Source of the DNA: Opitutaceae bacterium UBA4094
GTDB lineage: Bacteria > Verrucomicrobiota > Verrucomicrobiia > Opitutales > Opitutaceae
Length of the DNA stretch: 5,946 nt
Direction of reading: 5' to 3'
Assembly: GCA_002382525.1 (NCBI GenBank)
Contig: DFYA01000024.1
Span: forward strand, 6,254 to 12,199
Shown: positions 1-5,946 of the stretch, piece by piece
Layout of the letters: the number at the start of each line of letters is the position of its first letter
How positions within the stretch are numbered: the stretch's first letter is position 1
The notes under the pieces: generated by a model
The model's input: the letters and a program-made list of their open reading frames with translations, nothing else
Told to the model about the DNA's origin: nothing
Database searches by the model: none
Position numbers and translations under genes: made by a program

Positions 1-1
1 G

Positions 2-1696
2 CCCGGCGAGCCCTTGCCCTACGGTGCCGCCGATATTCGCAACGGTCTTAAAGTGCTCGTCCTAGAGCAGTCGCCGCTGGCGTGGCGCTCGCTCGGCTTT
101 GAGACCATCGAAACCATGCCGCGTTATGTGTTTGCTCGCGATGCCGCCTCGCCGGTGTTCGCCGGACTGGAAGCCGCAGATCTGATCAACTGGCGCGGCT
201 CGCCCGATCTTCTACCCGAAGGCCGCCAAGTGGTTTCATCGGACGCCCCGCATGCGCCCAAGTGGACCAATCGCCACGCCGTCGCCTCGGTCGTCATGAA
301 GACGCCGCACGTCGCGGGCTTTACTCCGTTGATCGAGGCCGAGTTCGATCTCGCCTACACGCCCCTGCTGCAATGGCGCGAAGGCAAGGGCTCGGTTTAC
401 TTCAGCTCGCTCGATTTCACCGGCCGCCTCGGCGTCGATCCGGCCGCCACGTTGCTGGCCGGCAACCTCATCAACGCCGTCGCCGCCTCGGTGCCGTCCG
501 CGACCGTGCCCGTTCATTACCTGGGCGGTGACGCCGGGCTTGCCCGGTTGCGTCAGCTCGGCGTTGAGGCGGTTCGCGGCATACCCGCGAAACCCGTCGC
601 GGATGCCCTCCTCGTGATCGGTGACGATCCGGGCACGCCGCCCGCCAATCAACTCGCCGCATTTGCGCAAGCTGGGGGCACGGTGCTTCATTTGACGCGT
701 CCGGCCGACGAGTTGCAGGCACGCGGACTCCGCACGACGCGCCGCACCGTCTATCGCGCGACGCCGACCTCCGCTTCGCCGCTGCTGCGCGGCGTCGGTC
801 CGAATCTCCTCCGCTGGCAGGACGCGCTCGAGGTGAACGCCTTTACGGCGGACAACCGTTCCGACGGCGTCAACGTGTTCGTGGACGGACTTCTGCTCGA
901 AAAGAAAACCGGCAAGGGACGGGACGTGTATCTGCAAGCGACCTCCGCGCTGCTGGAGGGGCGTTACGCCGACAACACCGACAAGCGAGAAGCGATCCAG
1001 CTCAGCTTCCCGCGCCTCGACCGATTGGTGGCGCAAGTGTTGACGAACCTCGGCGCAACGCCCGCGCCTGAAGTGTCGCGCCGACTGACCGAATCGAAGA
1101 AACCCGCCGCCATCACCACGCTCGGCTCGTGGCGCGTGATGGGGCCGCACATCAGCACCAAGGCCAAGGCTCCTGAGATCCTGGCCGAGTCGTTCCCCGG
1201 CCAATGGGAGGCGCTCCACGGAGCCGAGAATCCCAATGTAATCCACAAACGCGCGGACGGGATGATTCTCGATTGGCGCAAGACCGTTGATGCCAATCAG
1301 GACGGCTTCGTCGATCTCCAGCCGGCGATGGGGCCGGCCCGTCACGGACACGTCGCCTACGTCACCCGCAGCGTGGACAGCGACGAGGCCCGCACGGTCA
1401 CGCTTTCCTTCGGCGTGGACTACTGGATGCAGGTCTGGGTCAACGGCCAATCGGTGGCCAAGATCGACGAAGGCCATGGCACGCCGGTGCCCAACGCGTT
1501 CAAGACCGACGTGCGCCTCAAGAAGGGTAAAAACATCCTCACGCTCAAGGTGGCGTCGGGCTCGAACGGCTTCGGTTTCTGGTGCCAGATGAAGGCCAAA
1601 GACTCCGGACCGGTCGATGACGACACGAGCGCGTCCGCCACTTTCTACACCCCGCTATTCCGCGCGTTCGATCCCTACCTGTTCACCTACTGGTAA
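2..1696 (+). CDS. Large GH2-associated protein, C-terminal part (5' end missing)
   Basis: The reading frame is open from the first bases, so this is the end of a longer gene; the TTG at 14 is not a credible start. About 564 residues are visible. Two consecutive modules look like class I glutamine-amidotransferase-like folds. Module one runs from about 47 to 490 (LKVLVLEQ, PVFAGLEAADLINWRG, GSVYFSSLDFTGR) and module two from about 602 to 1060 (DALLVIGDD, PLLRGVGPNLLRW, RDVYLQATSALLEG). No catalytic Cys-His pair is evident, so they are probably structural or binding modules. After a linker, about 1120-1600 forms a beta-sandwich of the sugar-binding or PA14-like type, with DYWMQVWVNGQ and LKKGKNILTLKV. 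From memory of the families, this architecture is common downstream of GH2-type beta-galactosidase domains in Verrucomicrobiota and Planctomycetota. The catalytic part would lie outside the window, so the activity is inferred. It probably acts outside the cytoplasm and is the first visible gene of the operon. Confidence 0.82.
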   Translation, partial: PGEPLPYGAADIRNGLKVLVLEQSPLAWRSLGFETIETMPRYVFARDAASPVFAGLEAADLINWRGSPDLLPEGRQVVSSDAPHAPKWTNRHAVASVVMKTPHVAGFTPLIEAEFDLAYTPLLQWREGKGSVYFSSLDFTGRLGVDPAATLLAGNLINAVAASVPSATVPVHYLGGDAGLARLRQLGVEAVRGIPAKPVADALLVIGDDPGTPPANQLAAFAQAGGTVLHLTRPADELQARGLRTTRRTVYRATPTSASPLLRGVGPNLLRWQDALEVNAFTADNRSDGVNVFVDGLLLEKKTGKGRDVYLQATSALLEGRYADNTDKREAIQLSFPRLDRLVAQVLTNLGATPAPEVSRRLTESKKPAAITTLGSWRVMGPHISTKAKAPEILAESFPGQWEALHGAENPNVIHKRADGMILDWRKTVDANQDGFVDLQPAMGPARHGHVAYVTRSVDSDEARTVTLSFGVDYWMQVWVNGQSVAKIDEGHGTPVPNAFKTDVRLKKGKNILTLKVASGSNGFGFWCQMKAKDSGPVDDDTSASATFYTPLFRAFDPYLFTYW

Positions 1697-1741
1697 TCCG
1701 ACGAAGCCGGTCCCCACGTAAAATAAATCTGTAACCGAATT

Positions 1742-2488
1742 ATGAATACTATCCCTAAAAAACTTTCGTTCGCCGTCGCCCTGATGTCCTGCTTCTCGGC
1801 GTCCGCTTTTGCCCAAGGCACGCCAGCCGCCAACGTGCTCGTTAAGGACGACTTCAGCGCGACCCGTAAGAACTGGGACTGGCACGGTGAAATCGCGAAC
1901 GGCGAGTTGGTCATGACCGCCCTGAACGCGAGCCGGTATGGTGGCACCCAGACCCTCCTCAAAGAGCCTGTCGTGCTGCCGCCGCCGACGGGCGGCCAGG
2001 CGATCCGCATCCGTCTAAAAATCGTGGATCTGGCCGACGCCGCGTCCGGCAAAGTGGCGTCCGAAGCGCGTTTTTTTCTGGTGCCCGATCCGTTGAGTAA
2101 TCCGACCTTCGCGGATCCGCATTCCAATCCCAGCGCGCTTACGCTCCTCGTGTCGGCCAACAGCGAACGAGAAACCGTGCAGGTAAGCCTGTTTCACAAA
2201 ACGGAGCAACCGAAGGGCGGCTACGGCATGCCGCTCTATTCCGCGACCCTGCCGTTGACCGCGTTTCCGCTGACGCTTGACTGGTGGATATCCCCGCGCG
2301 CCTACAAACTCGACCTGGAGCCGAAGGGTATGACGGTCGATGGCGTGCGGCAGGGCACCTTGGCTCTCGGCGCGGTTTGGGAAGGAGAACTCCGCTACAT
2401 CATGCGTGCGGTGAATGTGAACGAAGGCGTGAAAACCCGGCTTCGGATTGACGACTTTTCGATTACGACCGGCACCATTTCGGAGTAG
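1742..2488 (+). CDS. Secreted beta-sandwich protein of unknown function (LamG/concanavalin-like)
   Basis: The protein has 248 residues. The first 24 form a clear signal peptide: basic MNTIPKK, a hydrophobic core, then A-F-A before Gln25 as a probable signal peptidase I site. The mature part begins with a DDFS motif (residues 36-39), then NWDWHGEIANGELVMTA, and ends with LRIDDFSIT (234-242). This strand pattern, with a first DDFS strand, an early G-E-L strand and a closing IDDFSI strand, is typical of LamG/concanavalin-like jelly rolls in secreted carbohydrate-active proteins. No catalytic residue pair can be assigned. ATG at 1742 was chosen because it opens directly into the signal peptide; no good Shine-Dalgarno sequence precedes it. 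It lies 45 nt after the preceding gene and 37 nt before the pilin-like gene, which fits an operon. A role in binding or trimming glycan is inferred from fold and context only. Confidence 0.82.
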   Translation: MNTIPKKLSFAVALMSCFSASAFAQGTPAANVLVKDDFSATRKNWDWHGEIANGELVMTALNASRYGGTQTLLKEPVVLPPPTGGQAIRIRLKIVDLADAASGKVASEARFFLVPDPLSNPTFADPHSNPSALTLLVSANSERETVQVSLFHKTEQPKGGYGMPLYSATLPLTAFPLTLDWWISPRAYKLDLEPKGMTVDGVRQGTLALGAVWEGELRYIMRAVNVNEGVKTRLRIDDFSITTGTISE

Positions 2489-2525
2489 ATTAACCTCAAC
2501 CCGCCCGTCCCAACCCCAGGACAAG

Positions 2526-3164
2526 ATGAACTTACACCCCATTCCTCGCAGGCTTCATTCCCGCACCGGTTTCACGTTGGTCGAGTTGCTGACGGTGATC
2601 GCCATCGTGGCGATCTTGGTGGCGATCACCATTCCGATTGTCGGGAAGGTGCGTGAGAACGCCCGGTCTACTCAATGCAAGAACAACCTCAAGCAGCTGA
2701 TTACGGCCTACTTCCTCTATTCACAGGATAATAAGGGGGCGGTGCCCACGGATGGTGCAGGCGCCGTGTGGTGCCGACAAATTGATCCTTACATGACGCA
2801 GGTTACGGATAATAATATGCGCCAAATGTATAAGTGCCCGTCCGTAGAGCCTGATCCGACTGCGGAGTGGTGGCGGTCAGATTATGGAGCAAATATTCAC
2901 GGAGCGGTGAGGGATGCCAATTTTACTACCACGGCCCCTGCACTGGTGAACGGGATCGCCAACCCTAGCCAAACCATCGCGTTCATTGATTGGATACCGA
3001 AGTGGAGATTCGCCCGCGCGTTCGAATACGCGCAGGTAAATGGGGCCGATAAGGAACGAGTGTTCCGACACAATGGGCAGGTGAACGCGGTTTTTGTGGA
3101 TGGGCGTGTGGATGTATTACCTTGGCCGCTCCCGACCGACCATACCAGGTCGCCTTGGAGATAG
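2526..3164 (+). CDS. Prepilin-like protein with C-terminal H-X9-DG motif
   Basis: This is a 212-residue protein related to type IV pilins and type II secretion pseudopilins. Residues 1-15 form a short basic leader ending in Gly15. The processing site is followed by FTLVELL, with the conserved Glu at mature position 5 (E20), and then a hydrophobic helix to about residue 40. A prepilin peptidase would cut after Gly15 and methylate Phe16. The next stretch, with Cys51, NNLKQL and a G-A-V-P turn at 71-74, is typical of the DUF1559-like/H-X9-DG group. The C-terminal signature is His182, nine residues, then Asp192-Gly193. Further cysteines are at 83 and 104. ATG 2526 is preferred because AGG lies 5 nt upstream; an in-frame TTG at 2448 would overlap the previous gene and add a non-pilin N-terminus. 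Such proteins are numerous in PVC bacteria, and their partners and function are mostly unknown. It should sit in the inner membrane or a surface filament. Confidence 0.93.
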   Translation: MNLHPIPRRLHSRTGFTLVELLTVIAIVAILVAITIPIVGKVRENARSTQCKNNLKQLITAYFLYSQDNKGAVPTDGAGAVWCRQIDPYMTQVTDNNMRQMYKCPSVEPDPTAEWWRSDYGANIHGAVRDANFTTTAPALVNGIANPSQTIAFIDWIPKWRFARAFEYAQVNGADKERVFRHNGQVNAVFVDGRVDVLPWPLPTDHTRSPWR

Positions 3165-3194
3165 CGCCATCGTCATTAAAATCTGAATACCGCG

Positions 3195-4121
3195 GTGAAA
3201 CTCCCCTGTCTTTTAATCGCGCTGATCGGATCGTTCGTCGCAAACGCTGCCGTGATGGGGCAGTCCAAGCCCAAACCGATTCCAGCATCCCCTTTTGGCG
3301 AAAAGCCCAGCGAGATACTGCTGTGGGATACCGAGCCCCCCGGCTTTATAGAAGGGGCGCACAAGGCCTGGCCCGGAGTTGCGAACGGGGTAAGGCTGGT
3401 TTCCCGCATCGGCATTCCCTCGATCATCCTGCACAAGCCGCTCGCTCCCGGGAAAAACAGAAGAGCGGTGATCCTGTGTCCGGGAGGGGCCTATCAGGCG
3501 CTGGCCTCAATTGATAATGGCAACGGCACGCTGGACCCTTTCTTGCAGGATGGATTTGTCGTGATCGTGTTGAAATACCGCACCGTGCCGAATCCCAAAC
3601 AAGCCGAGATCGATGCGCTGGTTGATGCCAAGCGCGCGGTGCGTCTGGTGCGTCATCGCGCGGCGGAGTGGGATATTGATCCGGCACAAATCGGCGTGGT
3701 GGGATGGTCGGCCGGGGGCAATCTGACCCTCAACCTAGCGAGCAACACGGATAGCGGAAACCCGCAGGACGCGGATCCGATCGAGCGCCAGAGCTGCCGC
3801 CCCGATTTTGTCGCGATGTTGTGCCCTTGGCCGACCACTCGCCCGGCGAGCGCATACACGCTCTCGAAAGATTCTCCGCCCGCCTTCATCGCCTCGGCCA
3901 AGGATGACAAGGATGCCCCCACGCGCTTCGCCACGGGCATTGCCGCGAGTTACGAAAAGGCCGGGGTGCCGTGCAACCTTTGGGTCATCGAAGAGGGTGG
4001 TCACCGGGCCTTCAGCTTCGATTCCACCGGGGAGGGATCCCACTGGCGCGAGCGGTTTGTGGAGTGGCTCCAGACCGTCGCTCCTCGAAATTTAAGGCTT
4101 TCAACAACCTCAGCTCCATGA
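3195..4121 (+). CDS. Exported alpha/beta-hydrolase, acetyl-xylan-esterase/BD-FAE-like carbohydrate esterase
   Basis: The 308-residue enzyme starts at GTG. A signal peptide covers about residues 1-19 (MKLPCLLIALIGSFVANA), so it should act in the periplasm or outside the cell. From about residue 88 an alpha/beta-hydrolase fold is clear. The oxyanion-hole motif is CPGGAY (95-100). The nucleophile elbow is GWSAGG with Ser172. The acid is probably Asp238, before K-D-A-P, in a SAKDDKDAP segment, and His270 lies in GGHRAF. This order matches BD-FAE/acetyl-xylan-esterase-like enzymes that remove acetyl or other acyl groups from polysaccharides; the substrate cannot be read from the sequence. No Shine-Dalgarno sequence precedes the GTG, which may mean modest initiation. 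It starts 30 nt after the pilin-like gene, and its TGA overlaps the fucosidase ATG by four bases, implying translational coupling. A related lipase or peptidase activity is possible but less likely in this context. Confidence 0.92.
   Translation: MKLPCLLIALIGSFVANAAVMGQSKPKPIPASPFGEKPSEILLWDTEPPGFIEGAHKAWPGVANGVRLVSRIGIPSIILHKPLAPGKNRRAVILCPGGAYQALASIDNGNGTLDPFLQDGFVVIVLKYRTVPNPKQAEIDALVDAKRAVRLVRHRAAEWDIDPAQIGVVGWSAGGNLTLNLASNTDSGNPQDADPIERQSCRPDFVAMLCPWPTTRPASAYTLSKDSPPAFIASAKDDKDAPTRFATGIAASYEKAGVPCNLWVIEEGGHRAFSFDSTGEGSHWRERFVEWLQTVAPRNLRLSTTSAP
4118..4121 (+). promoter_or_regulatory. ATGA stop-start overlap coupling esterase and fucosidase
   Basis: The esterase stop (TGA, 4119-4121) shares bases with the fucosidase start (ATG, 4118-4120). 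The only purine-rich stretch upstream, AAGG at 4094-4097, is about 20 nt from the ATG, too far for normal use. Fucosidase translation therefore probably depends on ribosomes finishing the esterase, which would keep the two enzymes in step. Confidence 0.75.
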
Positions 4122-5350
4122 GTCCCGATCACGCTTGGTTCAACGAGGCCCGCTACGGGCTCTTCATTCACTGGGGCGCCTATTCGGTCGCCGGCCGCGG
4201 CGAGTGGTTTCGCAACCGCGAGCGCATCCCGCAGGACGAATACGTGCGACGCTACGCGGAGAATTTTCGCGCGGAAAACTATGACCCGGCGGCGTGGGCC
4301 GCGCTCGCGAAGGAGGCGGGTGTGGGCTACGTGGTGCTCACCGCGCGCCATCACGACGGCTTTGCGTTGTGGCCCACCAAACAAAGCGAGTTTCACGCGG
4401 GGACGATCGGACCGAAGCGCGATCTGGTCGGGCCCTTTGTCGAAGCGGTGCGCGCGGCGGGGCTGAAGGTCGGGCTGTATTATTCGCCGGCGGACTGGAG
4501 TCATCCGGATTATCCGGGGCCGTTCTTTCGCGACTGGCCGGGCACGCGGGATTGGGCCTCGCCCGAGGCGCGCGAGCGATTCATCGCCTACTACAAGGCG
4601 CAGCTCGTCGAGCTGATGAGCAACTACGGCAAAATCGATTACCTGTGGTTTGACGGATGCATTCCCGACGATTTGCAGCGCGAGGACGTCAACGAGGAGA
4701 TGCTGCGGTTGCAGCCACACCTGTTGATCAATGTGCGTAATGGTCCGCCGTCACACGTGCACATCAGCGAGCAGGCCATCTGTGCGCCGAAGGACAAAAA
4801 CGCACTCTGGGAGGCGTGCATGACGCTCAACGGAAACTGGGGCTGGCACGCGGGCGACTTGCGTTGGAAAGACGCCGGCGAGATCGTGCGTATGCTCTGT
4901 GAGACCGCTAGGGACGGCGGCAATCTATTGCTGAACGTGGGACCGAAGTCGGACGGCACGATCCCGACGGAGTCGGTGGCAATGTTGCGTGAGGCGGGTG
5001 GTTGGGTGCGTCGCAATCGCGAGGCGATCACGAATAGCGAACGCAATCCGTTTCCGTGGAACAACTGGGGGCGAACTTGGGTGAAGGGTAACCGGATCTA
5101 CCTGGCCATCCGTTGCTCGCCGGGGCCCGAACTTTGCTGGGCCGAGTGCAAGAATCGCGTGTTGAGCGCGCGCTGGCTCGATGGCGGTCAACCGGTCTCC
5201 TTCGAGCAAAGAGGTGGGCGACTCTTCCTGCGCGATTTGCCGGTTCCTTTACCCGATCGGCTGGCCAGCGTCATCGAGCTGGAGGTCGAGGGCACGCCGG
5301 AGCCGATTACCGCGCAGACGACCTTTTGGATTCCGGGTATGGATGCGTGA
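4118..5350 (+). CDS. Alpha-L-fucosidase, glycoside hydrolase family 29
   Basis: This 410-residue retaining fucosidase releases L-fucose from glycan ends. The catalytic barrel shows the family landmarks: YGLFIHWG (13-20), the fucose-binding HHDG (78-81), GLYYSPADW (119-127), YLWFDG with probable nucleophile Asp179, a conserved WEAC segment (231-234) before NGNWGW, and LLLNVGP (270-276). Glu232 is a candidate acid/base, but this residue varies across GH29 and the assignment is uncertain. Residues about 315-410 form the small C-terminal beta-sandwich, ending near VIELEVEGTPEP. ATG 4118 is chosen because homology begins at once (WFNEARYG) and it forms ATGA with the esterase stop; an in-frame ATG at 3971 would add about 49 unrelated residues. 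There is no signal peptide, unlike the esterase, so the enzyme is probably cytoplasmic and acts on imported oligosaccharides. The fucose linkage cannot be told from the sequence. Confidence 0.96.
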   Translation: MSPDHAWFNEARYGLFIHWGAYSVAGRGEWFRNRERIPQDEYVRRYAENFRAENYDPAAWAALAKEAGVGYVVLTARHHDGFALWPTKQSEFHAGTIGPKRDLVGPFVEAVRAAGLKVGLYYSPADWSHPDYPGPFFRDWPGTRDWASPEARERFIAYYKAQLVELMSNYGKIDYLWFDGCIPDDLQREDVNEEMLRLQPHLLINVRNGPPSHVHISEQAICAPKDKNALWEACMTLNGNWGWHAGDLRWKDAGEIVRMLCETARDGGNLLLNVGPKSDGTIPTESVAMLREAGGWVRRNREAITNSERNPFPWNNWGRTWVKGNRIYLAIRCSPGPELCWAECKNRVLSARWLDGGQPVSFEQRGGRLFLRDLPVPLPDRLASVIELEVEGTPEPITAQTTFWIPGMDA

Positions 5351-5589
5351 GCGCAGAGGACGCGGGCGGCACGGAGCGGCACATCCCTGTCGAAGGCGCG
5401 CTCGCGGTTCAGCTCGAAGCGCTACGGTTCGGCAAATTTCGAATTAAGAGGGTGTGTTTCATACCGGGAGCGCGGTGCGTTTGATGACTTACGAAGTCAC
5501 TTTGCGTCGCGCTCTTTTGATGCGTGGGCCCTCGTCTTTCTCAGCTGCGGGGCAATGGGCGACGACGAGGCAGCGGGGCTCCGGATCGA
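5351..5589. other. Convergent intergenic stretch between fucosidase and minus-strand gene
   Basis: These 239 bases separate two converging genes. Apart from the terminator hairpin I see no RNA gene, repeat or mobile-element end. One short plus-strand frame, 5347-5484, starts with GTG overlapping the fucosidase TGA and would give 45 residues. Its end runs into the left arm of the hairpin. It is discussed as a weak possibility only. Confidence 0.5.
5466..5518 (+). terminator. Rho-independent terminator after the fucosidase gene
   Basis: A two-part hairpin can be drawn by hand. The outer stem pairs 5468-5479 with 5503-5514: 12 pairs, three of them G-U. The inner stem pairs TGACTT (5485-5490) with AAGTCA (5494-5499) around an ACG loop. 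A 5/3-nt internal loop separates the stems. Four T residues (5515-5518) follow directly. The T run is on the plus-strand side only, so it ends transcripts coming from the operon, about 115 nt past the fucosidase stop. The T run is short, so efficiency is uncertain. Confidence 0.65.
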
Positions 5590-5868
5590 TTATGGTTTCG
5601 TTCTGGAAGGCTTCGTTGCTGGGTGGTTTCTCGCTCTAGAACATCGGCGTGAAATCGCCGGCAACATGCAGGCGAACATCAGTCCCCCTCCGATACCGAT
5701 GCTCGCGTAGGCCATGACGCGGCTGCTCGTGGGTGGTATCGTTTGGTATGACATCGTGGGGTTGTATCGATGGCCTCCTATCGTCGCCATATGAGGACGC
5801 GGGGCTTTGACCGCTTTGATTCCTCCGACCATGAGAATGAGCCCGATCACGACGAACATGAGTTTCAT
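5590..5868 (-). CDS. Small two-helix membrane protein, unknown function
   Basis: The gene would encode 92 residues and runs opposite to the operon, converging on it. Two hydrophobic segments are visible, about residues 3-20 (MFVVIGLILMVGGIKAV) and 51-70 (VMAYASIGIGGGLMFACMLP). Between them is a polar loop with GGHRYNPTMSYQ. The tail after residue 72 is basic (SRRCSRAR), which would favour a cytoplasmic C-terminus. I do not recognise a family. The support is the paired helix pattern and the lack of any competing gene on the other strand. Against it are the short length and no clear ribosome binding site before the ATG. It could be a real small membrane protein or a chance open frame. Confidence 0.5.
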   Translation of the reverse strand: MKLMFVVIGLILMVGGIKAVKAPRPHMATIGGHRYNPTMSYQTIPPTSSRVMAYASIGIGGGLMFACMLPAISRRCSRARNHPATKPSRTKP

Positions 5869-5946
5869 GTGCGTCCGAAGGTGGCGTCGGTTACCCGAAA
5901 GACAAAGGCGACTTTTCTTTTGGTTTGGTCGGGCGCTGAGGTGGAA

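Noticed and set aside
1289..1324. EF-hand or dockerin-like calcium loop (DANQDGFVDL) in the first protein
   Set aside because: Positions 1, 3, 5 and 6 fit, but position 12 is Pro instead of Glu or Asp and no second loop follows. It is better read as a turn within the beta-sandwich domain.
236..1477. Long minus-strand open frame (413 codons) opposite the first gene
   Set aside because: It lies antisense to a gene with clear domain motifs, is rich in Arg and Gly as expected of shadow frames in GC-rich DNA, and shows no motif of its own.
1719..1724. TAAAAT as a -10 promoter element before the secreted beta-sandwich gene
   Set aside because: No matching -35 element lies about 17 nt upstream, and the short gap fits an operon without an internal promoter.
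2448..2525. Upstream TTG start extending the pilin-like protein by 26 residues
   Set aside because: It would overlap the preceding gene and put a long proline- and arginine-rich stretch before a leader that already has normal length from ATG 2526.
3971..4117. Upstream ATG start for the fucosidase
   Set aside because: The extra 49 residues lie within the esterase gene, resemble neither GH29 nor a signal peptide, and look like an out-of-frame translation.
4001..4720. Minus-strand open frame (239 codons) opposite the esterase end and fucosidase start
   Set aside because: The plus strand here encodes invariant GH29 motifs; the antisense product shows no domain pattern.
5434..5444. AATT-TCG-AATT inverted repeat as an operator
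   Set aside because: It is only four bases per arm, lies downstream of a gene end, and is easily expected by chance.

Overview
The window is GC-rich bacterial DNA carrying part of what looks like a carbohydrate-degradation operon. A likely host is a member of the Verrucomicrobiota, perhaps Opitutaceae-like, or the neighbouring PVC phyla. This is an inference from gene content: a prepilin-type protein ending in the H-X9-DG signature, a large GH2-associated accessory protein, an exported esterase and a GH29 alpha-L-fucosidase. No ribosomal or other phylogenetic marker gene is present to confirm it.

Layout on the plus strand: (1) 2-1696 is the 3' part of a large, probably extracellular glycoside-hydrolase-associated protein. 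It has two similar glutamine-amidotransferase-like modules and a C-terminal beta-sandwich. (2) 1742-2488 is a secreted protein of unknown function with the look of a concanavalin/LamG-like beta-sandwich. (3) 2526-3164 is an H-X9-DG prepilin-like protein. (4) 3195-4121 is an exported alpha/beta-hydrolase esterase of the acetyl-xylan-esterase/BD-FAE type. (5) 4118-5350 is a GH29 alpha-L-fucosidase whose start overlaps the esterase stop as ATGA. Gaps between these genes are 45, 37 and 30 nt, then a 4-nt overlap, and no terminator is seen between them, so they probably form one transcript.

A two-part hairpin followed by TTTT at 5466-5518 is a convincing end for this transcript. Beyond it, on the minus strand, lies a convergent small gene (5868-5590) that would encode a two-helix membrane protein of unknown function. 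Nothing is recognisable in the last 78 bases.

Inferred joint role: breakdown of a fucose-containing, probably acetylated, glycan. The esterase would remove acyl groups outside the cytoplasm. The fucosidase would release L-fucose, and because it has no visible signal peptide it probably acts on imported oligosaccharides. The large protein and the beta-sandwich protein would bind or cut the polymer. The pilin-like protein may belong to a surface or secretion structure tied to polymer use. The components belong to known families. The least understood parts are the pilin-like gene in this setting, the unknown secreted protein and the duplicated modules in the first gene.
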